Shown here: positions 33,408-45,819 of the stretch, one piece after another
Layout of the letters: each line of letters starts with the position of its first letter
Numbering within the stretch: the first letter of the stretch is position 1
DNA from: Hirsutella rhossiliensis
Lineage: Eukaryota; Ascomycota; Sordariomycetes; Hypocreales; Ophiocordycipitaceae
DNA length: 64,000 bases
Direction: 5' to 3'
Assembly (NCBI RefSeq): GCF_020360975.1
Contig: NW_025408671.1
Coordinates: 1,054,001 to 1,118,000 of the forward strand
Made by a program: the position numbers and the translations under genes
The notes under the pieces: model-generated
The model's database searches: none
Told to the model about the DNA's origin: nothing
What the model saw: the letters and a program-made list of their open reading frames with translations, nothing else

Positions 33408-35930
33408 CAGTCCCAGTCTTTCTATCCATATTCCATACTCCATACAAGCCTATATGGAATATGGAATATGGAACACACCCCGTATGGAAACTTATTCCAT
33501 ACGTATGGAATACACGAGGTGACGTTATCTATTAATTTAGCTATAGGAAGAATCAGATGTTAAGCATCGCCACCTTTCCATCTCGCCAGCCTCCTCCTTC
33601 TCCTCTTCACCGGCCAAGTCGACCGGAATACCCTATATGATGCCACTCTTAATCCAGCTCTTCATACACTCTCCTCTCTCGATTATATGACTGCCCAATC
33701 GGCATCGATCCCATAATATTATGCGCCGTGCGCCGGAGAACACTCGCTCTGGCTCGGCCGACATGGCGGGTATAGAGAGGATATCAACGGCCATTTTAGA
33801 AAGACGGGGGTATCGCTGTTGCTGCTCCTCTCTTAGCCACCACGCAAGCGGGGAACAGTCAATGGCCACGGGGGGTTCTGCGGTAAAGGACTTGTACTCG
33901 TCGAGGTCCCTTATCGCTGGGCTAACGATATCAGCTCGCGAGCAAGCAGCTCATACTCGTCAGGCGGCTATAGGTTATCGCGTAGCTTAGGCGTTGTGGT
34001 GGTGATTGGTAGTCCCTGATAGTGATCCTCCCAATACTTCTTTACGCCGTTAAGGACTGGTTTGTGCCACGGTTTTGGCTAGTTCTTCTTAATATGGGCC
34101 AAACGCCGCGACGGATGAAGCATTATAGCTGCGCTATAGGCAGGACTCTCGTCTATAAGCTGGTAATATTTATTAAATATGGCCTATAAAGCTGCAATGC
34201 AGCTTCTGAGAGAATGATTGTCACTGTGCTTCTAGAAGGCCTATGTAATGCTTATAAAGAACATCTATAGTAAAGAGCGTGCGGTCTAGAGTTGCATAGC
34301 GGCCCTCTATTAGTTAGGGAATCTTCTAGAAGGGTTAGAGGAAGGCGCGTGTTTTCCGCAAGACCCGCCACTCGTTAGGGTCGAGATAATCGTCCTACAT
34401 ATTATCGTAATACTTTCTCAGATACCACTCCACGTGCTCTTAGAGATTAAGGATAACGTCTAGGAGGAGGAACTATAAGTTCTAGCGCGTATTATTATCA
34501 AGCCGCAATAACCTTCCTACGCGCTTCTTAAATAGATTCTACCGATAATCATTATCCCGCATATGCATAGAGATGTTATGGACTTTGCTAAGAGGTCCTA
34601 AACGACGCTAACCGAGCGCTTGTTGCGCCTTGACCTGTTCGGCGAAATCACTGCCATAGGCAACTGCGTCGTCGCTCTTAATCTATTCTAGAGCTGCACG
34701 TGCGGCTTCTTTAGAGTCTATAAAGAGGAATGCTTACACAGCGAGGTTAATGACATGGCCATGACAGCGAATCCTCTGCTTCTTTGCCTCCCAGCTAATG
34801 CCTTTCCCTCGAAGATGCTCGCTAAGCAACCTACAAAGCTTATCATTAGAACCATAGTTATCGCCGGTATAGAAGTCGATCTTATTCTAGATATTATAGT
34901 CCTCGAGAACGTTCTAGAGTAGCTTCCATTGCTCAGCTCTACCATAACTTCCCGGTCTATTAAGGCCGGGTAGCTCTAATAGGGCCAGCAACGCCTACAT
35001 CGTCTCCTTAGCATCCATATCTATAAATTTAGCGCAAATTCTAAGGAATGCTTTATAGTTTAGAGCCGACCAAACGTCCGCGGAGAGGTAGAGCTTCGAC
35101 GGCGACGATTGCAGCTTCCTCCGAAGAATATCCTTATGCACATAGTAGGAATTAGAGACTAGCTTTTAAATAGAGCCGTGAGATAGACTAATCAGATCCT
35201 CCGCAGTGTAGTTCACAGCATAAATAAGCGCGTGCAGTTCTGGCCAAGAGCTGCAGTTGTAGGAGAGATTGCGGACCGTGACGCGCTACATCAGTGCCTT
35301 AAGTGCTGCCTTGCGATTCGCTAATTGCTTCGCGGTATTTGCCTCACCAGCCTTAGCGAAGGCATCCTAGATAAGGCTGTCGCGCCGTTTCTTAATCGGA
35401 TGGTTATAGGCAACTAGCTTAATTCCGTAGATCTTAAGCAAATGGCGGCGAAACGTGGTTAAGACGGTCGTAGAATAGGTGGGATCTCGGCAGTGCATGC
35501 AGTAATAAATCTTCTCGTTCTTCCGGGGGCAGCGTGCTGGCTCTGACTCCTAGGGCTCACGGGCGTGTGCCTAAGTGTTCGCGGTTGGCTTGCGCTTTCG
35601 GGTCCTAAAGCCGCTATTGTCGGAGGGATTTAGTGGAACAGATGTTAGGGATAAGCGAAGCTCGACGGTAGACGACGGCGACGCCGCATGGCTAGTAGAG
35701 CCACCGGAAATGCGGGAGGACTGTTGAAACATTTCCGGGCCGACCCTATCACGATATGCGTACTAGGTGCTGACTTCGACGTGGAAACCTAATAAAATTC
35801 TCGCCGGTAACTTGCCTTAATCTTACGGACTACACGACCCCTAAGATGGCCCCGGCGGGGTTAACAATTTTCCGCCCATATTCCATACGTATGGAATATA
35901 GAGTATAGAAATTTCTATACTCTATCACTT
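33408..35930 (-). mobile_element. hAT-2 DNA transposon relic
   Basis: Both ends carry dense TATGGAA/TTCCATA palindromic motifs (about 33420-33515 and 35875-35925), as in the hAT-1 subterminal regions, and the transposase lies between them on the minus strand. I could not fix exact TIRs or an 8-bp duplication. It adjoins the truncated end of the Crypton remnant and may have inserted into it. Confidence 0.7.
33633..35560 (-). pseudogene. hAT-2 transposase, degraded
   Basis: The minus strand reads a BED zinc finger (YYCMHCRDPTYSTTVLTTFR), a catalytic core (LYLSADVWSALNYKAF, TGDNYGSNDKLCRLL, RIRCHGHVINLAV) and the C-terminal dimerisation domain at 33869-33633 (PLAWWLREEQQQRYPRLSK, MSAEPERVFSGARR). 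Stops are mostly TAG/TAA at Gln/Trp positions, plus a frameshift near 33890. Protein-level similarity to hAT-1 and hAT-3 is clear, but nucleotide similarity is not, so these are different families. Confidence 0.85.
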
Positions 35931-35936
35931 ATTCTA

Positions 35937-36415
35937 TAAGGGATTTACCGGTGATCTGCCGGATCCCGTGACCCGCCGGACTTATACGCCGCCACGAGCC
36001 TCTATAGCTTAGTGGTGACACGTCTAGAGCCTCTGCGTCGCAGAGGGGTCGGTTCGAAGCCGGCTAGAGGCACCCCTAGTAAAATAGGGCATACCTAGGT
36101 TCCCGCCCGTAAATAGGGAATAGCGTTATAAGAGAATATAATCGGCGTACTAACTACTATTAATAACTAATATAACTACGCTTTAACTTCGATATATCGC
36201 GCTTTAGTTACTAGGAATAGGATACTAAATACTTAGAGAAATTAACCTTTAAGTAGGTCTATTATAAAGCGAATAGTAGAATAGTTAGCATAGCGTAAGA
36301 TAATCTATAGGGCTTAGGGAGTTAAGGAATAAACGTATTAAACTATACTCTAGATAGTATAAAGGCTTTATAGGGACCTCCCTCTAAGCGAAATAAATCC
36401 TGCTTGCCTACGCCG
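35937..36415 (+). repeat. Left arm of a half-kilobase inverted repeat
   Basis: Matches the reverse complement of 44130-44690 closely, including the leader (GGATTTACCGGTGATCTGCC), a tRNA-like segment and a tail (GAGGGAGGTCCCTATA reversed). Part of it (about 36190-36415) also matches the reverse complement of 38635-38880. Confidence 0.85.
35998..36072 (+). ncRNA. tRNA-like sequence
   Basis: Acceptor halves GCCTCTA/TAGAGGC pair perfectly. Box A is TAGCTTAGTGGT and box B is GGTTCGAAGCC. The anticodon arm CCTCT/AGAGG encloses GCGTCGC, which would put GTC (Asp) in the anticodon position but with C instead of U at position 33. The D arm is irregular. Probably a tRNA-derived promoter or pseudogene, since a second copy sits in the other inverted-repeat arm. 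Confidence 0.55.
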
Positions 36416-36419
36416 CTAC

Positions 36420-38634
36420 GAGCTTAATATTAATCTATAATAACTCTATAGTAACGGGGCTCGATTTTCCTAAATTTAAAATACGACGAAAATGCAATTA
36501 TAATATATATATTATCCTATTTTATAGTCCTTAAGCTACTATAGTCGCTTACTATTCCGCTACGGGCGTCCCGAGCTCCGATATACTACTACTATCTCCC
36601 GATCACTCTTAATAGCTAGAGAAGGTCGTTAGGCATAAGCTATCTAGTCTAGCGGAATCCTTACCTTCTTTACTAACCCGTCCTTTAGCTAATCTAGCGG
36701 CTGCGATGTTACCGGAAGCTCTAGGGTTAGTAGAAGAGCGATAACTATTTTGTCTAGAGTCCCTAGACTCTTCTCTCGAGCTTTAAAAGGCACCCGCTAG
36801 GGCCGCGGCTTCTATTACGTACTTTCCCGGCTTAGACCTTTAAGATCGTCTCGAAGTTATCGACTAGCCGCTTTCTCTTACTTCTTCGCTTCTTTTTCCT
36901 ATAATTTTCGCTCCCTTTTCTCTTCTCGCTACTTCTTTCTTTCTAACGCTTACTCTTTTTACTCCTCCGCTTTTTTCTATCGCTAAACCCTTTAGAATTC
37001 CCTCTAGATTGCTTCCTCTTTCTTCTAGACCTCTATCGCCGCTTTCTTTACTTAAGCTTAAGCTACTTTTTGCGGGCTAAAGACCTAAGTAGAGTTAGGA
37101 TCCGTACGGTTAAAGAGATAATCTTTTAGAGCTATACTACGCTGCCTACGCTATTTCTTATAAATTATAGTCTTACGGAGTCCCTTATTCTTATATCTAA
37201 GTAGCTTAACCTTAGATTAAAGGCTTTTAAGAGTGCTCTTTAGCTTTTAAGCACTAACTTTAGTATTAGCGGTAGATTTATCGACTACTTTATCGATAAG
37301 CCGTCGTAATTCTCGAGTAGTAGGTTACTATAATACTAGGGAGTCTTCCGAATCGCTGCTTATATTAGAATCGTTATATTCCTTCTTTATAATCTATAAT
37401 AAGATAACTTTAGAGTCTAAAGGTAGGAGGCCGGTCTATATCTACCCGCTTATAATATTCTTTAGGGAGAAGGACGCCTCTAATACGTTCTTAAATAAGG
37501 TCTAGAATTCGCGTTTAGACAGCCTAATAAGTCTTTATATTTTTGCTATCTACCGGATAAGCTAATTTATATATACCGTCGATAAGGGACCGAATAGAGA
37601 TATATCTAGGGGCTAGAGCTAATAAGTAGAATAAGGGGGAAATACCGTAACGATAATCCGATGCTAGTTATACTACTCTAGAAAGTCTATATTAATATAG
37701 CTTAAGTAGCTATCGGTAATAAGAAGGCGATAATCGCGCCCGTTTTACGCCTTTGCCTTAGTAAACCGATTAAAAACGCCGATAAGCTACTCTTTTCTAA
37801 GCTTATAGTTAGTCTAGCCTATATCTAAGGTTATAAAGAAGGCTAATTAATGCTCTAGGTTAAATTCCGTAAGCTAAGCATCCTAAACTTATCCTAGCTT
37901 ACCTTAGTAGATAAGAAAAAGAGGCAGCGATATTATATCTTAATAGATATAAGCTACGAACGTAATCTAGGATCGATTACTATCTTACGATATACCGAGC
38001 AATTTACCTTACTTTTTCTAATTAAGAGAGAATACTCTCTTAGTTCGGTTAATAATACCTAAGAAAAAGCCTTTTTCGTCTATATTATACGTATTATAAA
38101 GGGCGATATTATATTCCTTAATTTTTAAGCGTATCTTCTACTATTAGCAACGGAAATAAGATACTATATATTAACGTACTAGCTTAAAATAATCTTTATA
38201 CCTTAAAGCACTATCGGCTCTCTTTTACGCTATATTAAATCTATCGAACTAGGTATAACTAAGCTCGTTACGATAGCGGTTAACGAAGCTATACGGCTAG
38301 TTCTTTCTAACCTCTATTTTCGCTATATCCTAAGCGAAGTTCTTAATTATAGATAGCGTAGGCGGGATACTATATAACGAAAGCTTATAAATATAAGCAA
38401 TAAGATCTAGTTCCTACTATTTTAATAGTCGAGATTTATAGAGGGAGTCCGTATCGCGTCTTAAGCGCTATTTACCTTAATAGCGGCGGCGTAATATAGT
38501 CTTATCGTAGCTAAATTAGCGAGCTATTTTAGCGTAATTAACCGATTCTAAGGACTTTAGGAAAGCAAGCGCTTCGTTAATAGCCGCTATAGTTATTAAG
38601 ATATTCTAGATTAATATTAAGATAGAATGTCGGT
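36420..38634 (-). pseudogene. Pogo/Fot-like transposase (pogo-2), RIPped
   Basis: The minus strand from about 38600 to 36650 reads a pogo-family transposase: N-terminal psq-type helix-turn-helix (ALAFLKSLESVNYAKIAR), a second DNA-binding part, then the DDE core with the first Asp in YNIDEKGFFLG, the second in DYRLLITDSYLSYIN and the third in QLQPLDISLF-type context (PLDISLFGPLS). The family is a cut-and-paste Tc1-mariner relative inserting at TA. Stops sit at former Gln/Trp codons. The relic is bracketed by inverted copies of a 0.23-kb repeat (36190-36415, 38635-38880). Confidence 0.82.
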
Positions 38635-38880
38635 AGGTAGGATTTATTTCGCCTAGAGGGAGGTCCCTATAAGGCCTTTATATAGTCTAGAGTATAGTTT
38701 AGCACGTTTATTCCTTAACTCCCTAAGCCTAATAGATTATCGTCTTATTATTTACTAGTTAGCCTTATTATTATTAGTCCTATAATAGGCCTGCTTAAAA
38801 GCCGAATTCTCTAAGTATTTAGCATCCTATTTATAGTAGCTAAAGCGCGGTCTACTAGTTCCGAAGCTAAGATATATTAG
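38635..38880 (-). repeat. Internal copy of the inverted-repeat tail
   Basis: Same orientation as the right arm (44130-44540) and opposite to 36190-36415. It separates pogo-2 from the LINE. Confidence 0.75.
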
Positions 38881-38999
38881 TAACTTAGTATAGTTACTTA
38901 TTAGAGCTTAGTTATCTTTTAATAGTTATAGCTTTTTATCGAGCCGTTCTATCTTAATCGCGAATTTAATCGCCGTATAAACCGCCTATATATATAGCT

Positions 39000-41900
39000 T
39001 CTACTTATTACTATCCGATATAGCTTTTCCTCCTAAGAAGAAAGATAAATTCCTAATCTTAGCTCTTATATATTTAAATAGGATACCCCGTTACGTAATC
39101 TACTTTATATATTAAAAGAGAAAGTAATTAACTATTTCTACTACCTAGCCGTAATTATATAAATCTAAGTCTATAGCCCCTATTATATATAGGTACCCGT
39201 TTAGTCGTAATATACTAGTACGAAGCTAGACGAGAATATCGGCTTCCTTCCTTATTAGAGAATCGTAAAGTATATAGGTATACTTCCTTAGTAATGCTTT
39301 ATCGATACGTTTTAAGTGCTTTCTTATATTTTCCGGAAGCTATTTACCTTATCCTTAAGCGAGTGCTAGACGGAGCGTAGTCGATCTTACTCGGTATAAT
39401 AGCTTTTCTACTACCGCTCCTACCTAGGTTGCTTTCTTCGCTGCCGTCTTAGCGACCGATGCCTACGCGAACCGTGCTTACTTAGCTAGTGCCTAGATAA
39501 GTTTTATAGACTAGCCTCGCCTAACTAGTCGATTAATATAGTCGTAAATTTAGCGAATAGTATATTAGCCGGATTACCTACGAGGACGCCTAATTACTTC
39601 TAGGGCTAAGCGACTGCTTACTACGACCGTTACCTCTTAATAAAGCGGGCTGGTCGGCGTGTATATTAGCGCTATTACTATTGCTACTAGTTCCGCCGTA
39701 TATAGGTTTTGCTTATCCGCGGTCCCGAGATATACGGAGTAGCTAGTAAGAACTACGCCTAGGCCGTCGTAATTTACGTTATATACTACACCTCCTATTC
39801 CTACTATGCCGTCCCTTTACGAGCCGGATATCGCTATTATAATCCTATTAGTATTATTTGCTATCTTAATAGCTTTCGCTATATCGCTCTCTAATACCGC
39901 TTAGATACGTAGTATCTATAGTAGTAACGTATACTCGTATATATCTTCTATTCGGTCTATCTATACCGTTTATACCGCTATAATAATCTTTTATATCGGC
40001 GATATAAATCTCTTAGTCGTATAATTTCTTAAGGCTACTAGCGGATATATTACCGGCAGGGTTTAGAGATTAATATAAAGTCTTATCGTAGCCTATCTAT
40101 ATCGTTCCTCTACCGTTTAAATATTAGCCTCGGCTATAGCTATAGTCGTTACGACCGTACGAAACGCGCCTATAATAGCTTACGCCCTAATTATCTATAC
40201 TTTATTTATCTAACCTATATATTTCGCATAAAGGGTATATATCTAGACATTAGAGGCATAGTCTATAGCTAGCGCGACTATTGCCTTAAAAAGTTATCTC
40301 GATACTCTTAGCGATAGTATCTTTAGCCTTCTTAGGCCTATAGCGGTGCTAAGTCCTTTAGCGGCCGCTTTTACTATATACTACTAGAATCGTAGCTTAT
40401 TATCTATAATTACTCCTAGAATCTTTACGCTTTCCCTAGGTTAGACCTCTTAGCCTTTAATTAGAAATAGCCTATCGCTATTACATACTATAGCTCGCGT
40501 AAAGTAGATAATAGTTATCTTCTCTATTTTAAAAGTTATACCGCTATGCGCCTCCTACTTAAGTATATCGTCGATAATCGCTTAAATCCCTTCTCGGTTC
40601 GCTTCCGCGGTAGGCCCGGTTACCTAGGCCGAGTAATCGTCTATAAATATAATCGACCCGCTTTCCGCCTTAATCTTTCTCTAGACTAGGTCCGCGTTAA
40701 AAAAGAGGAATAAGATCGGTAATAGTAGTAACCCTTAAGGAAGGCCTACCTAAGGTAGCTCCCGTTATTCCGACGTAAACCTATTAACTACTAATAAGGC
40801 TATTTGCCTAGAATAAAACGTATCTATCTATCTTATTAGTTTAGCTAGTATCCCTCTTACCTTTATCCTCTTAAGTAGTTTTTCCTTATAAACTCTATTA
40901 TAGGCGCCCTTAACGTTAAAACTAATTAGGCTAAGTACCTTATAGTTACGCTAAGCCTTATAAACCTATTCCTATAGTAGTAGTAGCGCCTACTCGGTAG
41001 ATCGTCGTTTTCTTACTCCGAAGTAATTCGCGGGTAGAAGACCGTAGGTCTCTACTATATACGAGATACGCTCGGCTACGACCGCTTTAAGTATCTTACT
41101 AAGCGTCGATAATAACGAGATTAGTCGCTACGCCTTAGCTATTATATAGTCGTCTTTATATAGCTTCTTTAGTAGGATAATTTTCGCGCTTTTCTATTAG
41201 TAAGGTATAACGCTATCTCGGAGAGATATATCGAAGAAAGTAAATATCCGATCCTTTATTACCGGCTAGAGTTATCTCTATACCGCTATTAAAAGCTTAT
41301 CTTCTTTAAGTACTTTCTATAGTTTTGCTATTATAACCTTTTCCTCGATCTCTCTTAATATTAGTCTAGGCATAGGCACCGCTTTCCGCTATAGTTATAC
41401 CCCCTTATCCTCGATTCTTATAGGCAAGGGTAGAAAGAAGGCAATAAGTAGCTCGTTTACTTAGTTTACTTTATCCTTAGTCGTCGATCTATCCCCTTTC
41501 CTTAAAGGTAGCACCTTATTACTTATAGTACTCTTACTAGCTTTAAGATATTTAGTCGCCTTTTAGATATTAGTATTATTAGAGAGGAAGTTATCTTAAT
41601 ACGTCTTCCTTTAGTATAGAATAGTATCGTAGAACTCTTTCGCTGCTTCTTTAGCCCGCCGTTTAAGTTCCGGTCGCGGTTAGCCTCCTCGTTATTACGT
41701 TCTCGCTTAGTTTCGCTAGAACGTATATATCCGCCGAAGTTATATAAGATCCTTAGTCTACTAACGTTTTATATATAGTAACGGCCGTGCCTAAGGCGTT
41801 AGTTCGTAGATAGCCTCTAGGATAATCTATATTAGTTAATCTATCTAGGTTTAAACGTCGATAGCCTAAGGTAAGAGTTATAGATTATCTTTTACCTAGG

Positions 41901-43000
41901 CTCGTATAAGATTCTAAGGGGCATTCTTAAATAGGAGTCTTAGCCTCGCCCTTCCCTTAAGTATTATAATATTAAACGTCGTCTAAATAGTTCTATAGTC
42001 TAAGCTATAATCGGTTAGATAGATAGTATATATTACTACTTTATCTACTAACTCTAACGTCGTTAATACTAAATCGATAGTGCTCTCTTAATCCTTACGT
42101 TGCTACGTTTTCGTGCCCCTTAAGAGTAAGCTCCTAAGGCTATACTCGTTTATTAGATTAATAATCGGCCCCGCTTCTCTTTATCTCTAAACTAAAATAT
42201 CGTCTCCTCCCTAGAGTAGGTTATAAGAGTTAAAGTCTCTAGCTAATACTATATCTATATATATACTAAAGCCTTAATAGAATCTTTAGATTAAGTTATA
42301 TAATAGCTTAGTAGTGCTTTTTAGTACTTCTATGCTTTGCCCTTCTACGTAGACCGATACTACTAGGACGCTCCTCTCTAGTAGTCGAAGTACTACTATC
42401 GTAAGATCCGCTAATAGTATTAGTATCTATACTACTTCGACGTCGTCTTACACCTAAAGTATAATATAGATCGGCTAAGGGCCGTCGCTTATATACGTTA
42501 GTAATATTCTCGTCTAGTTACTATATATCCTAGGGCTTATTACTACCTTACCGTCGATTATCCTAGCGTATAGTTCGGAGACCGCTAGTACTCTATAATC
42601 TTTAAGGTCCTCGTCGTTTATTAAACTCTACTATACTAGTTCCCGTTTTCGTATATTAAGCTATAGAATACTTAGTGTCTTATATATTAAAGTAGATATT
42701 TCGCACGCGGTAATTCTAGCTAAACGACTTATATAGTCCGCCGTATAAGACGTATCTAGGCTCTATTATATAGCACTCCCTATAGTAATAACCCGCACTA
42801 GTATACCTTCTATATATATAAGGCTTACTATACCTAAAGGCTTTATAGCCTATATCTTAATAGTTAAAGTACTATATCGGTCCCTTATAGGGTTCGAAGG
42901 GATTAGTATACGCTAACTCTCCGGCTAGATCGAAGTACTTACTATCTAAAAGCTTCTTTATATTATTCTTTTTTGTTATATAGACTACTATAGACCTATA
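39000..43000 (-). pseudogene. LINE ORF2: endonuclease, reverse transcriptase, RNase H
   Basis: Endonuclease/exonuclease/phosphatase-like segment near 42300-42050 (RDFNSYNL for the family's GDFN, then STIDLVLTTLEL). Reverse transcriptase around 41500-40000 with FIDDYSA (F-x-D-D active site) at about 40650, followed by a segment of the type ILGVIMDNKLR and a region ending in DYASNVWMYA. An RNase H-like region lies further on (39800-39000). Interrupted by stops at Gln/Trp positions. Confidence 0.78.
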
Positions 43001-43299
43001 TACTTTACTAGTTTCTTTATTGCTTAGCTAGGTAATCTTACTAATTAAGATATTATTTTCGATACCGAGAGCCTTAGCCGTACCTTATAAGATATTGCCT
43101 TCTCCGTTAAGGATCGCGGTACGATTAATATTATTAACTTTAACTAAGTAAAGCTAATCTCTTATTACTCGAGCTTTAGTTACCGCCGTTTTCTACGTAG
43201 CTTCCTTAATTTATTATAGCTCGATTTTATCTCTATAAATAACCTTAACTTACTTTATATTTTAAGAGTTCCTTATAACTACTACGTACTTTTAGTTTA

Positions 43300-43993
43300 C
43301 CTAACCTTTCTTTATTCTAACCTTATTTTTAATAGCTTACTAAATCGAGCCTATCTATACTTAGCCTCTATCCTATTCCTCTACTTAGGATATATTAATT
43401 ATATAGAAAAACTCGTTCGCGGTAGGTTCTATAGTATTATTAGGCGAGAGCGATAGGGCAATGCTTTATTATAGTAACGGCGATAATCGCGCGACCTTAG
43501 CGAACGTTTTAGGCGGGGTAACCGCTACGCTAGCGATAATAGCTTTAAGTTACTTTCGGACCTACTTAAGTTAGTCGTTTATCTACTACTTTATATCTTC
43601 TAAATAAATACTAAGCTCTCGGCTAATAGTTCCCTGCTTTTCTATTTCTTCTTTCTATTTTCGGATTATCTCTTACTACTTATAAATAATCTTATTTTAC
43701 TTTCTAAGTATCTCTTTTAATCCTTAGAATTCTATACGATACTCGTTTAGTAGCTCCTAAACCTTCTTAATTATTACTACTTCTTCCTAACTACTATTAA
43801 TATTTTTATTTCCCGGTAGTCTCGCGTATTTAATTTTACCTATTTCCTTTCTTATCGCTTTTATCGTATATCGGCTGCTTTTATTTAACTCTTTTACTAT
43901 CCTATTAAGTAGCTTACGTTTTACGATTTTACTTTTAGTCGGCGATAACGAGGGGCCGCGCGGCCCTACCCTAGGCCCCGCATTTACTAGCAT
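43300..43993 (-). pseudogene. LINE ORF1 (Gag-like), RIPped
   Basis: Opens at ATG 43993 and reads 68 codons before the first stop (MLVNAGPRVGPRGPSLSPTK, then a Lys/Arg-rich helical part), continuing with RIP-type stops into a coiled-coil-like region. It is positioned and composed like the nucleic-acid-binding ORF1 of fungal LINEs. No zinc knuckle could be confirmed. Confidence 0.6.
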
Positions 43994-44129
43994 GCTTATA
44001 CTGCCGACTCGACTACTATATAGCTTTTCCGATTTAATAGAGAGATAATAATTTAAGCTTCTAAGCTTTTAATCCGGGTTCGCTCTCTTAGAATATCCCG
44101 TAATATCGGTAGGTAAACTTAGTAGGTAG

Positions 44130-44690
44130 GTAGGATTTATTTCGCTTAGAGGGAGGTCCCTATAAAGCCTTTATATAGTCTAGAGTATAGTTTAGCACGT
44201 TTATTCCTTTAGAATATCGGTAAGTAGGTAGGTAGGATTTATTTCGCCTAGAAGGAGGTCCCTATAAGGCCTTTATATAGTCTAGAGTATAGTTCTATAC
44301 GTTTATTACTTAACTCCCTAAGCCTTATAGATTATCTTACGCGTACTACTATTTTACTCTATAATAGACCTACTTAAAGGTTAATTTCTCTAAGTATTTA
44401 GTATCCTATTCCTAGTAACTAAAGCGCGATATATCGAAGCTAAAGCGTAGTTATATTAGTTATTAATAGTAGTTAGTACGCCGATTATATTCTCTTATAA
44501 CGCTATTCCCTATTAATAGGCGGGAACCTAGGTATACCCTATTTGCCTAGGGGTGCCTCTAGCCGGCTTCGAGCCGACCCCTCTACGACGTAGAGGCTCT
44601 AGACGTATTACTACTACGCTATAGAGGCCTAGAATATTAGTATAAGTCCGGCGGGTCACGGGATCCGGCAGATCACCGGTAAATCCCTTA
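44130..44690 (-). repeat. Right arm of the half-kilobase inverted repeat
   Basis: Partner of 35937-36415. Near 44130-44330 its distal segment (GGATTTATTTCGC...GAGGTCCC) is present twice in tandem. On the minus strand it leads directly into the LINE. Confidence 0.8.
44568..44642 (-). ncRNA. Second tRNA-like sequence
   Basis: Reverse-complement counterpart of 35998-36072 in the right arm, with several C-to-T/G-to-A differences (box B reads GGCTCGAAGCC). Degraded. Confidence 0.5.
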
Positions 44691-44760
44691 TCTTAGCACG
44701 TCCTATGCTCCCCTACGGAGACCTAAGCAACTAAAAGTTGCTGGACGGAAAATACACTAC

Positions 44761-45103
44761 TAGGGGGGGGGGGGGTCTAAAAGTCGACCCCCCGCGCTTA
44801 AACATTAAGCACGGGGGGTGCATTAACTAAGAAAAGGGTCACTAACTAAGAAACGTTAGGGTATATTAGCGCCAACCAAATTTATAAGCATAATATAGCC
44901 GCGCTATATACTTAATTTCCTCGTTTAAGTGTATAACCTTCTTCCCCGCTTCCCTTATAACGTAGAGTACCTAAATTTATAAGCGTTACGCGGCTACTTT
45001 TATATAGCTACGTTCTATTTCCTAGTTAGTGACCCTTTTCCTAGTTAATGCACCCCCCGTGCTTAATGTTTAAGCGCGGGGGGTCGACTTTTAGACCCCC
45101 CTA
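44761..45103. mobile_element. MITE with long TIRs and TA duplication
   Basis: 339 bp (44763-45101) flanked by TA (44761-44762 and 45102-45103). The TIRs are about 90 bp and nearly perfect: the left begins with a run of G, then GTCTAAAAGTCGACCCCCC, and the right is its reverse complement. Each TIR also contains its own hairpin (CCCCCCGCGCTTAA / TTAAGCACGGGGGG with a short loop). The internal region has no coding. TA target and size fit a Tc1-mariner/pogo-type MITE. Confidence 0.88.
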
Positions 45104-45260
45104 GTAAACTAAACTAAACTAAAAATATCTAAATAAATCCTACCTCTGCGATCTAATTTAATCTAAATATGTTGTAGGTTAATTTGATTTGATTTAAATA
45201 ACCTGATATATCTAATTTGATTTAAATATATCTGGATTTAATCTATCTATTTGCAAGTCT
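45104..45260. repeat. GATTTAATTTAA-type repeat block
   Basis: Repeats of TCTAATTTAATCTAAATAT/GATTTGATTTAAAT like those at the ends of the element at 1-2823. Some TG is preserved here (TTTGATTTGATTT). Probably a fragment of the same family. Confidence 0.55.
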
Positions 45261-45819
45261 AGATATACGATATAAAGCCTATAATAAACGACTATATAAA
45301 AAAGTTACTCGATTAAGAACTTAAAAGGGCATTAAGCCGGCGCCGGGGTAAGATTTCTTCTTAGCATAGCCGATACCATAGTTTATCTTAGTAGCTTCTA
45401 AGTACAGTCAACCTAGGCTATAACGATACTCTCCGGTATATTATTTTAATCGTTATAGTTAGGACATCGTTATATTTAAAGAAACGCGCTAGAAGTACCT
45501 TTATACGTATTCCCCCGCTAAATTAGCTAAAAGATACTTCTTAATAGATTATTGTGATTTTACTATATCGCGTGCCGCCTACTAATCCGCCTAAATTGCC
45601 CTCTGCCGCTAGTATAGAAAGTAAAGGCATTCCTAGTTAACTAAGCTTTATTATTCCTCGAAGGCTATTAATTGCTCGATAGCCTCTAACGCTTATACTA
45701 CTATAATTAGCGTAGGCTTAGGTCGGTTACGGTAGCATATTAGCTAAGGTCCGCAAAGTATACTAAAACCTAAACCTACTAAATTACTATACTACTTTAT
45801 TTATAAAAATTTCTTTAAT

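Larger units (their letters stand above)
38881..44129 (-). mobile_element. Tad1-like LINE (non-LTR retrotransposon), RIPped
   Basis: Minus-strand element with two reading frames in order: a Gag-like ORF1 from about 43993, then ORF2 with endonuclease, reverse transcriptase and RNase H, the arrangement of Tad1-clade fungal LINEs. RIP-type stops throughout. A clean 3' tail or target duplication could not be fixed because the ends merge with the inverted-repeat segments. Confidence 0.8.

Noticed and set aside
35998..36072. Functional tRNA-Asp gene
   Set aside because: Good acceptor and T arms, but a poor D arm, non-U33 and a second degraded copy in an inverted repeat point to a tRNA-derived repeat.
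43787..43993. Independent small gene of 68 codons
   Set aside because: It is the unbroken start of the LINE ORF1, with RIP stops following in the same frame.
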